Part shown: positions 19,193 through 27,580 of the stretch, piece by piece | Numbering within the stretch: the first letter of the stretch is position 1 | How the letters are laid out: each line of letters starts with the position of its first letter | The notes under the pieces: model-generated | What the model saw: only the letters and a program-made list of their open reading frames with translations | Told to the model about the DNA's origin: nothing | The model's database searches: none | Assembly: GCF_016213215.1 (NCBI RefSeq) | Contig: NZ_JACRAW010000019.1 | Location: 1 to 64,000 of the forward strand | From: Bradyrhizobium sp. | GTDB lineage: Bacteria > Pseudomonadota > Alphaproteobacteria > Rhizobiales > Xanthobacteraceae | DNA length: 64,000 nucleotides | Direction: 5' to 3' | Made by a program: the position numbers and the translations under genes

Positions 19193-20195
19193 GGCCTGTG
19201 CTCCAATGGAAATGCGCCGGCCAGAATGTCGGCGGTCCGCTTCCACGCGGCTAATATGAGCCGAAGAATTTTAAGGAATTGTTATGATCCTGCTCTTGGC
19301 AACGCTTTGCACGTGCCCTGCCGGCTCTTGAAATTCGATTTTCAAACAACGGAAGGCATGAGGACGCGTTCTCGCGGCACGGATCGCGCCCGAGCTTTGC
19401 TGTCTCCATCACCCTCCTTGTGCAAGTCCTTGTGCAAGAGGGCGCAGGGAAGACCGGGTGCCCGCTGCACCCGCGGTCTCGTGTGCGTATTGCGCAAAAG
19501 AAGCTGCACACGAGCATACAGGTACAGCCGACGACACCCGGCCTTCCCTGCGCAGTGGCTTTACGGCTTATGCCGTGCTCTCCCCGGCGACGAATTCCTT
19601 TTTGTCACCGTCGCTCCGCAGATTGACGACGCCTCACGCCCGGTTGGGCCAAAAACGCCTCTGCGGAACTTGACTGCAGCAACGGTAGCCAGGACCACAC
19701 GGTTTTGCCGCACGCGATCCGTCTTCGCCTGAAGGCTTCGCCGGACTTGCGTCCGCCACGCCGTCAGGAAAGATGGAGAACAACGTCGTTCGTCCTGCGC
19801 GGGGCAAACCACTCACGAAAATCGCCCTGTGGTTCACATCTCGCGCCGACGCTGCCGCGTCCACCGCATCTTCATCCCACGTTCGTGACGATCGCGACCC
19901 GCCCCTCTTGCCGGGATGAGACGGCAATGCATATACGCTCCTTTTTGATTCGGAAAAAGCGAAATATTTTTGCGGCGGGGGATTGACGGGTTTCGCAGTG
20001 ATTTGCCCGCCGGGCGCGGTGAGTCCCCCCTCACCGGCGATGCGAGCCGACCTCTCCCCGCGAGCGGGGCGAGGTGGAGTGGGCGCGCTGCGCACGCATC
20101 CCGGGATGACGGGAGGTGTGATTGGCAGCGGCGAGGCACGCTTTCTCTCTCTGGGAGCGAGCGGCAGCAATCCTCGCATTCCGCGCTGCCGGCCG
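19193..20195. other. Intergenic kilobase with repeat-like sequence, no convincing gene
   Basis: About 1 kb between the PilZ gene and the HxlR regulator. Several short ORFs exist but change frame and lack ribosome sites. The part around 19390-19900 looks like a multi-copy Bradyrhizobium intergenic element (a minus-strand reading with FFCAIRTRDRGCSGHP is familiar from spurious annotations in this genus; memory only). 20020-20090 is a REP-like palindrome. Confidence 0.5.
20020..20090. repeat. REP-like palindromic element, 'CCTCTCCCCGC' type
   Basis: Contains CCCCCTCACC followed by CCTCTCCCCGCGAGCGGGGCGAGG, whose GCGGGG/CCCCGC core recurs at 40935, 45255, 50820 and 59430 in this window. Confidence 0.6.
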
Positions 20196-20900
20196 TCAGC
20201 TCACCCTGCGCTCGCCCTTGGCGAACGTGCTCAGGCCCAGCCACGCCTGCATGGAACGGGCGATGGCCTTGTCGCCGTCGACCTCGATGTGGCCGGCGTC
20301 GAGCTCGCTGTTGAGGTTGGAGATCCCCATCCACACCGCCGTCATGCTGCGCAGCGAACCGCGCACATAGAGATCGACCTCGTAGCCGGGATCGATCAGG
20401 CAGAGATCGACCTTCACGCCGTCGACGACGAGCCACCACGACCGCCGGTCGGGCGCCAGCTCCGGATAGATGAACTTGATGGTGCAGCGGCGCGGCGGCA
20501 GGGGATTGGGCTTGAGATTGCGCCGCATGTCCCACATCAGCAGCGACGGATCGAGGTTCTTCAGCGACAGCGATGATTCGATCCAGCGTTGTCCCCAGAA
20601 GCCCAGGTTCTCGATGACGCCGCGCAGGTCCTCGCCCGCCGGCGTCAGCCTGTACTCCATCACGCCCGCCTGCGCGCTGGGGGTGGCGCTGACGATGCCC
20701 GCCTCTTCGAGTTCCTTGAGCCGTTTCGAGAGCAGCGACGGCGACATTCGCGGCACACCGCGGCGCAGGTCGTTGAAGCGCGTCGAACCGCACAGCAATT
20801 CCCGCAGCACCAGCGCCGTCCAGCGGTTGCAGACGATCTCCGCCGCGAGCGATACCGGGCAGAACTGTCCGTAGGTTCCAGTTTCGAATTTGTCAGGCAC
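20196..20900 (-). CDS. HxlR-type winged-helix regulator fused to an SCP2-like domain
   Basis: A 234-residue regulator. The N-terminal ~110 residues are HxlR/MarR-like winged helix with the conserved Cys near the start (GQFCPVSLAAEIVCNRWTALVLRELL), RFNDLRRGVPRMSPSLLSKRLKELEEAGI and the wing YRLTPAG. The C-terminal ~110 residues resemble the sterol-carrier-like SCP2 fold and may bind a lipid or acyl-CoA. GTG 20900 is chosen because AAGGAG lies 8 bp upstream; a long upstream extension covers the promoter region. It is divergent from an acyl-CoA dehydrogenase, its likely target. Confidence 0.88.
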   Translation of the reverse strand: MPDKFETGTYGQFCPVSLAAEIVCNRWTALVLRELLCGSTRFNDLRRGVPRMSPSLLSKRLKELEEAGIVSATPSAQAGVMEYRLTPAGEDLRGVIENLGFWGQRWIESSLSLKNLDPSLLMWDMRRNLKPNPLPPRRCTIKFIYPELAPDRRSWWLVVDGVKVDLCLIDPGYEVDLYVRGSLRSMTAVWMGISNLNSELDAGHIEVDGDKAIARSMQAWLGLSTFAKGERRVS

Positions 20901-20928
20901 GAGGTTGCTCCTTTCTCGAGGAGGCGTC

Positions 20929-21055
20929 GCGGCAGTACAGAAAATATACCACCTGCGCATGCCAGTGCCAAATCGTCGCGCCGAAACTTCAGCAATCACG
21001 AAGACTTGCGCGGGCCGGCTGCGCAGGTTCCTGCGGCAGTACAGTTTCCGAACTG
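20929..21055. promoter_or_regulatory. Divergent regulatory region with a 12-bp direct repeat and an inverted repeat
   Basis: GCGGCAGTACAG occurs at 20929-20940 and again at 21033-21044, 104 bp apart (about ten helical turns). The second copy runs into CAGTT-TCCG-AACTG (21042-21055). Placement between hxlR-like and acyl-CoA dehydrogenase genes suggests operator sites for the HxlR protein. Confidence 0.45.
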
Positions 21056-21118
21056 GAGAGCCGCGACCGCACGGGACTATGCTCTTTCCCATCAACGATG
21101 ACGAATGAGGAGGAAATG

Positions 21119-22276
21119 ATGAGCATCAACACAGCCTTTTCCATCGATGCAACGACGCCGCCGAGTGCGGTCGACATCGCGCGCGAGCTCGGACCCGTGT
21201 TTGCCAAACGCGCCGAACAGACGACCGACGAAGATCGCTTCGTCGCCGAGAACTACGCCGATTTGAAAGCGTCGGGGCTGGTCGAGGCCGGCGTTCCCGT
21301 CGAGCTCGGCGGCGGCGGCGCCGATGTCGACGAGCTGGCGGAGATGCTGCGGACCCTCGCCCGGCACTGCTCTTCGACGGCGCTCGCGTTCTCGATGCAC
21401 ACCCACCAGGTCGCGATTCCCGCCTGGCGCTGGCGGCACCAGAAGGCGACCGCCGCCGAACCGCTGCTCAGGCGGATCGCGCAGGAGCGCATTATCCTGC
21501 TCTCGAGCGGCGGCTCGGACTGGATCGGCGGCTCCGGCAAGGCCGAGAAGGTCGAGGGCGGCTATCGCATCACCGCGCGCAAGGTCTTTTCGTCGGGCTC
21601 GCCGGCGGGCGACCTCATGATGACCGCTGCGGTGCTGGAAGAGGAGGACGAGCCGCCCACCGTGCTGCACTTCGGCGTGCCGATGAAATCGCCGCAGGTG
21701 AAGATCCTCGACACCTGGCGCGTGCTCGGCATGCGTTCGACCGGCTCGAACGACGTCATGATCGACGGTCACGTCGTGCCCGAGGGCGCGGTGTCCGCGC
21801 GTCGCAAGGCCGGCGAATGGCATCCGCTGTTCCAGATTATCGCGACCATCGCCTTCCCGCTGATCTACTCGGTCTATCTCGGCGTTGCCGAGAGCGCGCG
21901 CGACATCGCGCTTGCGACCGCCAGACGCAAGCAGCCGGATCAGCATGCGATCCAGCTTGCCGGACGCATGGACACCGAGCTTGCCGGTGCGCGCCTGGCG
22001 CAGGAGTCGATGCTGGCCGTGGTCCGCCGCAACGCGCCGTCGGCGGAAACGGTGAACGAGGTGATGATCGGCCGCAACCTGGTCGCCCGTCATGCCATCG
22101 CCGCCGTCGAATTGGCGATGGAGCTTGCCGGCGGCGCCGGCTTCTACCGCGCCACGGGTCTGGAGCGGCGCTTCCGCGACATCCAGGCCGCCCGCTATCA
22201 TCCGATGCAGTCCGGTCCGCAGGCGCAATACGCCGGCGCGATGGCGTTCGGATTGCCGGTCGACAGGATCTACTGA
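21119..22276 (+). CDS. Acyl-CoA dehydrogenase family protein
   Basis: A 385-residue acyl-CoA dehydrogenase-like flavoprotein. It shows the N-terminal helical domain, the middle strand region with ITARKVFSSGSPAGD, GMRSTGSNDVMIDGHVVP, and a C-terminal helical bundle with GGAGFYRATGLERRFRDIQAARYHP, typical of the DszC/monooxygenase-like subgroup of the superfamily. The start at 21119 (MSINTAF) has AGGAGG 5 bp upstream; ATGs at 21098 and 21116 are worse placed. Divergent from the HxlR-SCP2 regulator, which probably controls it. Substrate unknown. Confidence 0.88.
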   Translation: MSINTAFSIDATTPPSAVDIARELGPVFAKRAEQTTDEDRFVAENYADLKASGLVEAGVPVELGGGGADVDELAEMLRTLARHCSSTALAFSMHTHQVAIPAWRWRHQKATAAEPLLRRIAQERIILLSSGGSDWIGGSGKAEKVEGGYRITARKVFSSGSPAGDLMMTAAVLEEEDEPPTVLHFGVPMKSPQVKILDTWRVLGMRSTGSNDVMIDGHVVPEGAVSARRKAGEWHPLFQIIATIAFPLIYSVYLGVAESARDIALATARRKQPDQHAIQLAGRMDTELAGARLAQESMLAVVRRNAPSAETVNEVMIGRNLVARHAIAAVELAMELAGGAGFYRATGLERRFRDIQAARYHPMQSGPQAQYAGAMAFGLPVDRIY

Positions 22277-22329
22277 GGAGAGAATCGCCGACGCCCCGCG
22301 ACGGCGCAACCGCCACTGTTGATCGTCTT

Positions 22330-22400
22330 TGCGGGGCGCGGCAAGCGACGAAGCAATCCGGCCCGTGGCCGCGGAAGCATTCCGGATTGCTTCGCTTCTG
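22330..22400. repeat. REP-like element, 'CGAAGCAATCC' type
   Basis: Arms GACGAAGCAATCCGG and CCGGATTGCTTCG flank a GC-rich centre. The same family appears at 36583-36672 and 38060-38150. Confidence 0.65.
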
Positions 22401-22406
22401 TTTAGC

Positions 22407-22448
22407 CCGGGGACATGACTGACGGGTGTTCGGGGACATGGTTGACAC
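22407..22448. mobile_element. Solo end of an IS481-type insertion sequence (remnant)
   Basis: Two tandem near-copies, CGGGGACATGACTGAC and CGGGGACATGGTTGACA, read on the minus strand as TGTCAACCATGTCCCCG, the style of IS481-family terminal repeats. No transposase frame is adjacent, so this would be a relic. Family assignment is from memory of terminal sequences. Confidence 0.45.
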
Positions 22449-22793
22449 ATCATCATGGCGCTGCTCGGCAGCTCGAACGACGCGGCCAATCCGTACGGCG
22501 TCAGCACCTGTCGCCGCCCGACCTCCTGGGAGCGACCGCGTCCGGGCTTGTGCGCAACCGAAGACAGCGCGAGTGGAACATACAGCCGACTTGTCAGCTT
22601 CGGTTCAGCTTCGCTCGCGACAATCCGAATCGAACTTTAGAGGTAACAGCGATTGCTGCGGCGGTGACTCGATCGCCACGTCAAGCACAAAAAATCGGCT
22701 TCCGGAGCGGTAAAAACGCGAGTTCCCGGGATGACAAACCGGGCCGAAATAGGCGAAAGTGCGCCAAATCCTTTAGAGACGTGGCTATCGTCA

Positions 22794-23429
22794 ATGTCAT
22801 CGGTGATTCAATCACGATCCACCGCGCTGTGGCTTGCCGCGGCTGCTGCAGTCTTCCTGCTGCAGCCGTCGTGCGCGCAGGCGCAATGGTGGAAGCGTGC
22901 GCCCGCCGATTTCGAGGAATGCGCCGAAGCAGCGGAGAAGGCGGCCAGCAAGCAGGAGAAGACGGCGGCGCTCGCCGAATGCAACGCCAAGTTCGCCGGC
23001 CGCCGCAAGCCGGGCGGCGGCTACACCTATTACGACTTCCTGCAGGATCGTACCTTCGATATCGCGGGACCCAATCCGACTCCTGAGGAGCAGAAGAAGA
23101 TCGACGAGCAATACGCGGTCTATCTTGCCAAGGAGCGCCAGAACAACATCGCGGCCGAGGCCGCTGCAAAGCAGCATCAGGAGCAACTGCACCGGGTTTC
23201 GCTGCGAACCGAACCTGAACGCGTGCCGGTGCCGCCGGGGCGGCGGGCCAAGCCGCAGGCGGCTACGCCCCAGACCGCAACCCAGACCACAACGCTCGAT
23301 ACGCGGCCGCGTCCCAAGCCGGGCTGCGCCAAGAATTCATTCTCCTGCAACTGGCCGCGCCTTTCGGAAGGCTTGAACGATCTGAAGAAGCTGTTCAGCT
23401 CCTCTTCGAGCAAGGCCAAGAAGGGCTGA
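22794..23429 (+). CDS. Secreted hypothetical protein
   Basis: A 211-residue protein with an N-terminal signal peptide (hydrophobic residues ~9-24, SCAQAQ cleavage site). The mature part is charged, with KAASKQEKTAALAECNAKFAGRRKPGGGYTYYDF and a Gln/Thr/Pro-rich stretch, then two Cys close to the end (KPGCAKNSFSCNWPRLSEG). A short serine-lysine tail follows. The start at 22794 is chosen so the signal peptide is N-terminal. No family recognised; likely periplasmic. Confidence 0.75.
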   Translation: MSSVIQSRSTALWLAAAAAVFLLQPSCAQAQWWKRAPADFEECAEAAEKAASKQEKTAALAECNAKFAGRRKPGGGYTYYDFLQDRTFDIAGPNPTPEEQKKIDEQYAVYLAKERQNNIAAEAAAKQHQEQLHRVSLRTEPERVPVPPGRRAKPQAATPQTATQTTTLDTRPRPKPGCAKNSFSCNWPRLSEGLNDLKKLFSSSSSKAKKG

Positions 23430-23439
23430 TCCCCACCGG

Positions 23440-23560
23440 TGTCATTCCCCGCGAAAGCGGGCAGGAGAGCAAAGACGCGCGAGCGCAGTGCCCACCGCCG
23501 CGCCACGAATCGTGTCGACACGTGGGCACGCTTCGCTTTGCCCGATCTGAATGACGGCCG
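23440..23560. repeat. REP-like element, 'GTCATTCC' type
   Basis: GTGTCATTCCCCGCGAAAGCGGG at the left and CTGAATGACGGC at the right bracket an inner inverted repeat GTGCCCAC/GTGGGCAC. It sits between convergent genes. Confidence 0.55.
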
Positions 23561-23563
23561 AGT

Positions 23564-24001
23564 TCAATCCGTGATCACCATTGCCCAGAACATTCGATAG
23601 GGCGAGTTCGGGTTCTTCACGGAGGCGACCCCGACGCGACGGGCACCGGCCATCAGCAGGTTCTCGCGGTGACCGCGTGAATCCTGCCACTGCTTGAGCA
23701 TCTCGGCGAAGGTGAGAAAGCCGGCGCCGATATTCTCGGCCGCACGCGACTTGCGCAAGACAGCAACCCGGCTCGCAAAGCTGCCGGCGACGGTGTGGCT
23801 GATGGTGCCGCTCGCCGCCATCCCCTGCGCCTGCTTGAGCGCCACGGCATCGAGCCGCGCGTCCGGCTTGACCACAGATAGTCCGTGCGCACGCCGATAC
23901 GTGCTGATCGCACCGGCATAATCGGCCGCCGACGCCGTGCCGTCGAAGCCAAGGCTCATCATCAGCACAACGACGGCAGGCAACAGTTTCACAACGCGCA
24001 T
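23564..24001 (-). CDS. CAP/SCP domain protein, exported
   Basis: A 145-residue secreted protein with a signal peptide (residues ~3-25, GTASAAD) and a compact CAP (SCP/Tpx-1/PR-1, PF00188) domain. The conserved pieces are GTISHTVAGSF (first His), AENIGAG, and GHRENLLMAGARRVGVA. Bacterial CAP proteins have no settled function. Its ATG at 24001 overlaps the TGA of the upstream small gene (TGATG), so the two form a coupled pair; a TTG one codon further up is less likely. Confidence 0.87.
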   Translation of the reverse strand: MRVVKLLPAVVVLMMSLGFDGTASAADYAGAISTYRRAHGLSVVKPDARLDAVALKQAQGMAASGTISHTVAGSFASRVAVLRKSRAAENIGAGFLTFAEMLKQWQDSRGHRENLLMAGARRVGVASVKNPNSPYRMFWAMVITD

Positions 24002-24213
24002 CAATGCCTGCTCTTCCGCTTCGCATGGCGGTGCACGACCGGCGGATTGGCAGGCGTGGCCGGTGTGGTCCTGGCGTGGGAAGCCGCCCTTTGCTCCTGC
24101 AGCCGCGCATCATAGCCCGGCGACGGGACGACGGTAGGCGGTGCGGCATGTGCCGCCGCAGCGCAGCCGGCGAACACGGCAAGGGCGACCAGCGTGGTGC
24201 GACCAAGTCTCAT
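24001..24213 (-). CDS. Small exported protein upstream of the CAP gene
   Basis: A 70-residue protein starting MRLGRTTLVALAVF with a signal peptide (cleavage around AHAA) and a basic, proline- and histidine-rich mature end (HRHAKRKSRH). GAGGAG lies 7 bp before ATG 24213 (another ATG directly precedes it). The stop codon overlaps the CAP start by one base. No family recognised; the coupling suggests both are exported to the same compartment. Confidence 0.7.
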   Translation of the reverse strand: MRLGRTTLVALAVFAGCAAAAHAAPPTVVPSPGYDARLQEQRAASHARTTPATPANPPVVHRHAKRKSRH

Positions 24214-24420
24214 CATTCTGCTCCTCGTCCCGGCGGCAATCGACGCGCAAGCGGCGGGACCGTGCGTCGGAGTGCCCGCAGCTTCCTGTCTGATCAGCGC
24301 AACAATGCGGCGCGACGGCGGCACGTCAAGCCATCAAGGTCGACGAGGGTCGGCGCCTTGTAACCGTCATGGCCGACCAATATGTTCCGGAACCGGGGCA
24401 CACCAGCGCAGGAGAGCAGC

Positions 24421-24987
24421 ATGGGCTTACTCGACGTCCTCAACGGCATGCAGCACGGCCCACGCGGCCCATCTACGCCGAGCTCACAATCCTCATCCTC
24501 CGGCGGCATGTCGCCGCTCACCATGGCCATCCTCGGCCTGTTGGCCTGGAAGGCCTTCAAGCACTTCACCGCCAACCAGTCCGGCACGGCGCCACAACCT
24601 GCACCGGCGCCCGCACCTTCGCCTTCGACGGGGAGCGGCGGTGGACTTGGCGATATTCTCAAGGGCGGACTCGGCGGACTGCTGGCCGGCGGTGCCGCCG
24701 GGAGCGTCATCAGCGGAGGACTTGGCGACCTGCTTCGCCAGTTGGAGCAAAGCGGACAGGGCGACACCGCGAATTCCTGGGTCGGCAAGGGTCCGAACAA
24801 GCCGATCTCACCTGGCGACCTCGCCAACGCCCTCGGTGCCGATCAACTCGACCAGCTCTCGAGGCAAAGCGGCCTGTCGCGCGACGAAATGCTGAACGGT
24901 CTCAGCCAGTCTCTGCCGCAAGTGGTCGATCACCTGACACCCGAGGGACGGCTGCCCACTGAAGCGGAGCTATCGGATCGGATCTGA
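24421..24987 (+). CDS. YidB family protein (DUF937)
   Basis: A 188-residue YidB-like protein. It begins MGLLDVLNGMQ and has a Ser/Gly/Pro-rich linker, a hydrophobic helix (about residues 31-50), then GGGLGDILKGGLGGLLAGG-like glycine repeats and the C-terminal DUF937 region LANALGADQLDQLSRQSGLSRDEMLNGLSQSLPQVVDHLTPEGRLP, given here by position ~137-182. The ribosome site CAGGAGAGCAGC precedes ATG. Function of YidB proteins is unknown. Confidence 0.88.
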   Translation: MGLLDVLNGMQHGPRGPSTPSSQSSSSGGMSPLTMAILGLLAWKAFKHFTANQSGTAPQPAPAPAPSPSTGSGGGLGDILKGGLGGLLAGGAAGSVISGGLGDLLRQLEQSGQGDTANSWVGKGPNKPISPGDLANALGADQLDQLSRQSGLSRDEMLNGLSQSLPQVVDHLTPEGRLPTEAELSDRI

Positions 24988-25029
24988 TTTCGCCTCAAGC
25001 CTTGATTCTTGCGGAAGGGGACCACGGCC

Positions 25030-25296
25030 ATGAGCGGTATCTTGTACATCATCGTGGTCGGCTTCATCGCCGGCATCATCGCACGGCTGCTGGCGCCGGG
25101 GCCGAACAATCCTAACGGCTTCATCCTGACCACGGTGCTCGGCATCGCCGGCGCGTTTGTCGCGACCTGGATCGGCCAGGCCATCGGCCATTATGGCCCC
25201 GACCAGGGCGCGGGCTTCATCGCCGCCACCATCGGCGCCGTGGTGGTGCTGTTCGTCTGGCACCGCTCGGTGTCGAGCGGGTACCTCAGGAGCTGA
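25030..25296 (+). CDS. GlsB/YeaQ/YmgE family stress-response membrane protein
   Basis: An 88-residue, three-helix membrane protein of the transglycosylase-associated (PF04226) family. Conserved glycine-rich segments GFIAGIIARLLAPG, TTVLGIAGAFVATWIG and FIAATIGAVVVLFVW are visible. ATG 25030 follows AAGGGGACCACGGCC. Relatives respond to stress; molecular role unknown. Confidence 0.9.
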   Translation: MSGILYIIVVGFIAGIIARLLAPGPNNPNGFILTTVLGIAGAFVATWIGQAIGHYGPDQGAGFIAATIGAVVVLFVWHRSVSSGYLRS

Positions 25297-25627
25297 CGGC
25301 GCCAGCGCGTGTACTCACAAATCGTCACGTCCGCTTTGCTCTCGGAAGGCGACGTTGAAGCCGACATGGCGCATGTCGGCCTTGGCCACAAGCGGACCTA
25401 CTGGAGCGTAGAAAACAGACTTTGGCAGCAGCGCAGCCGGACGTAGACGATCTTGGTCGGTCATCTATATTGGTTTGGCACCCGACCCAATTATGAACTT
25501 GAAGCTCGTTGTGAAGCCATCGCCGGCTTCAAACTGCTTCAGACATTCATGAACGTCGCCCAAGCTCCGTTTGCGAGCTTGAGCGGGGATGGTTCCTGTT
25601 CCTCTAGGGATTGTCTCGCGATCTCGG
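25297..25627. other. Intergenic, no gene seen
   Basis: The 331 bp contain a stretch at ~25310-25400 (GTCCGCTTTGCTCTCGGAAG and following) that resembles another multi-copy Bradyrhizobium intergenic element, also echoed at 28160-28240. No ORF has a ribosome site or recognisable product. Confidence 0.4.
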
Positions 25628-26227
25628 TCACGCTGAAGCTGATTCCGCCGTCACCACGATAATGGCCGCGCATAGCAACGCCCCTTTACGGCGGTAACTG
25701 TGCGGATGAGCGCAATCGAAATACATCGAGTCGCCCTGGCCGAGCGTGAAGTCCTCTCCCTCCAGGTTCACGACGAGCTCGCCATCCAAAACGTAGATGA
25801 TCTCCGCGCCGGGATGCTCGTGCGGCTCCGACTGCTCGTCTTCCTCCCCAAACTCAACGTAATAGCCGTTGAGCTTGCGGTCGCTGACCGGATAGTCGAG
25901 CGACTCGAAGCGGTAGGCGGGCGAAGTCCGTCCCGCCTTCTCCGGAAGACGAATGCGGTCCGCCTTGCGCACCACGGCGTGAACCGGCCGGTCGCTGTCC
26001 TCTCTGAAAAAGTGATCGAGCCCGACGCCGAACACCAAAGCGATCCGCAACAAGGTCGGTAGCGTCGGAAACAGATGCCCGCGTTCAATTTTCGACAGCA
26101 TCGCCGGTGAGAGACCGGTGTGCTCGCTTAGCTGGACCAGCCCCAGCTTTTTGCGCAGCCGCAGCCGGCGGATCTTCGGGCCGATGGCATAGCCCTCAAG
26201 GGCCGTAATCAACGTCTCCGACAGCAT
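25628..26227 (-). CDS. XRE-family regulator with C-terminal cupin domain
   Basis: A 199-residue regulator: helix-turn-helix of the Cro/CI type at about residues 15-70 (LRKKLGLVQLSEHTGLSPAMLSKIERG region) and a cupin at about 115-195 (SEPHEHPGAEIIYVLDGELVV, DSMYFDCAHPHSYR). This layout is common in regulators of amine, polyamine or amino-sugar catabolism (PuuR-like) where the cupin senses a small ligand. ATG 26227 is preferred; a TTG 10 codons upstream is the alternative. It is divergent from the fasciclin gene. Confidence 0.88.
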   Translation of the reverse strand: MLSETLITALEGYAIGPKIRRLRLRKKLGLVQLSEHTGLSPAMLSKIERGHLFPTLPTLLRIALVFGVGLDHFFREDSDRPVHAVVRKADRIRLPEKAGRTSPAYRFESLDYPVSDRKLNGYYVEFGEEDEQSEPHEHPGAEIIYVLDGELVVNLEGEDFTLGQGDSMYFDCAHPHSYRRKGALLCAAIIVVTAESASA

Positions 26228-26430
26228 GGTTCCGGTCTCATTTTCATCCCAGTTCAAAGACGGGGAGTGTTTTTCTCTCTACGAAAACGACTTTTCATAT
26301 CACGTCAACGTGCTCTTGAAGAAAATCAGTTTTAGTACCATTCAAAAAGGCGCGAGGCAAAACACGTTCTCCCCTTCCTCGAAGCCGGAACGCGGGCCAA
26401 GCCGGCCCCATCAAGTCACAGGAGCTAAAG

Positions 26431-26934
26431 ATGAGCAGAGTAGGTATTGCGTCGAAGACCGCGGTCGTTCTGGCCGTGGTAGGTTTGGCGATCAGCGGCA
26501 CTTTCGCGCGCGCCAGCAATCAGGACATTGTCGACACGGCGGTCGGTGCCGGCCAGTTCAAGACGCTGGCGGCGGCGCTCAAGGCGGCGGATCTGGTTGC
26601 TACCCTGAAAGGTCCCGGACCGTTCACGGTGTTCGCACCGACAGACGAGGCATTTGCCAAGTTGCCGGCCGGCACGGTGGAGAGCCTGCTGAAGCCCGAG
26701 AACAAAGCGAAGCTGACGGCCATCCTCACCTACCACGTGGTGCCGGGCGCGGTGAAAGCTGAGCAGGTAACTAAGCTGGACCAGGCCAAGACCGTCAACG
26801 GCGCAATGGTGAAGGTCACGACCAAAGGAGGCAAGGTGACGATCAACGACGCCACCGTCGTAAAAGCTGATACCACGGCCTCGAACGGAATCATTCACGT
26901 CATCGACAAGGTCATCCTGCCGCCCCAGAGCTGA
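26431..26934 (+). CDS. Fasciclin (FAS1) domain protein, exported
   Basis: A 167-residue secreted protein: signal peptide (residues ~10-28, FARAS) and one FAS1 domain (about 30-165) with the H1 motif [15 protein letters not shown], the YH motif ILTYHVVPG and the H2 motif [15 protein letters not shown]1 proteins mediate surface or matrix adhesion, and rhizobial forms have been linked to symbiosis; no role is shown here. CAGGAG precedes ATG. A strong hairpin follows the stop. Confidence 0.93.
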   Translation: MSRVGIASKTAVVLAVVGLAISGTFARASNQDIVDTAVGAGQFKTLAAALKAADLVATLKGPGPFTVFAPTDEAFAKLPAGTVESLLKPENKAKLTAILTYHVVPGAVKAEQVTKLDQAKTVNGAMVKVTTKGGKVTINDATVVKADTTASNGIIHVIDKVILPPQS

Positions 26935-26964
26935 TCGGCCATATATCCCCACAAGCGATCGACC

Positions 26965-26995
26965 GCCGGTCCGCTTTGCTCCAAAGCGGACCGGC
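26965..26995 (+). terminator. 13-bp stem hairpin after the fasciclin gene
   Basis: Arms GCCGGTCCGCTTT and AAAGCGGACCGGC are perfectly complementary around GCTCC. The following ACCTTCTC is only weakly T-rich, so termination may be inefficient. Confidence 0.55.
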
Positions 26996-27104
26996 ACCTT
27001 CTCGACAAGGCACCCCCACAGGAGATGCGATCGCTGCTGCTCATCCGAGACAAGAGAACCACTGACATTCTTTTGCCGAACAACAGCGACGAAGACCCAT
27101 TCGA

Positions 27105-27569
27105 ATGAAAATGCGCGCGGCCGAACTCGGCAGTTTAGTCTTGTTTGTTGCGCTCGTTCTGGGTGGCGGCCTTATCATCGGTTTCGCTACCGCCCCCGGT
27201 GCATGGTATGCGGCGCTAAGCAAGCCGCCTTTCAGTCCGCCGAACTGGATCTTTGCCCCGGTTTGGAGCACGCTTTATATCATCATCGCGATCGCTGGGT
27301 GGCGTGTTTGGAGAGAGGGCCGCAACAACCCACCAATGAAGCTATGGTGGGGACAGCTCGCTCTGAATTTCGTTTGGTCGCCCATCTTCTTCTCAGGCCA
27401 TCGCATCAATATCGCCCTTGGCGTAATCGTGCTGCTCCTGATCACGATCATTGGCTTCATCATGAGATCCTGGCGACAGGATAAGCTTGCATCTCTCCTG
27501 TTCGCGCCCTACGCCGCGTGGGTGGCGTTCGCTTCGGTTCTGAACGGCGCAATCTGGCTGTTGAACTGA
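27105..27569 (+). CDS. tspO: TspO/MBR family tryptophan-rich sensory protein
   Basis: A 154-residue five-helix membrane protein of the TspO/peripheral benzodiazepine receptor family, which binds porphyrins and in photosynthetic alphaproteobacteria modulates oxygen-dependent gene expression. Typical pieces are APGAWYAALSKPPFSPPNW, FAPVWSTLYIIIAIAGWRVW and WWGQLALNFVWSPIFF. It is followed 11 bp later by a conserved hypothetical gene with which it may be co-transcribed. Confidence 0.93.
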   Translation: MKMRAAELGSLVLFVALVLGGGLIIGFATAPGAWYAALSKPPFSPPNWIFAPVWSTLYIIIAIAGWRVWREGRNNPPMKLWWGQLALNFVWSPIFFSGHRINIALGVIVLLLITIIGFIMRSWRQDKLASLLFAPYAAWVAFASVLNGAIWLLN

Positions 27570-27580
27570 CTGGAGGCCGG

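Larger units (their letters stand above)
22277..22793. other. Intergenic region with a REP remnant and an IS481-like end
   Basis: No gene is supported in these 517 bp. 22330-22400 carries a repeat with CGAAGCAATCC and GGATTGCTTCG arms; 22407-22448 looks like an insertion sequence terminus; the rest is featureless, apart from serving as upstream region for the exported protein at 22794. Confidence 0.6.

Noticed and set aside
19251..20179. Short minus-strand frames in the 19.2-20.2 kb gap
   Set aside because: Familiar spurious translations of multi-copy intergenic elements; frames shift and have no start sites.
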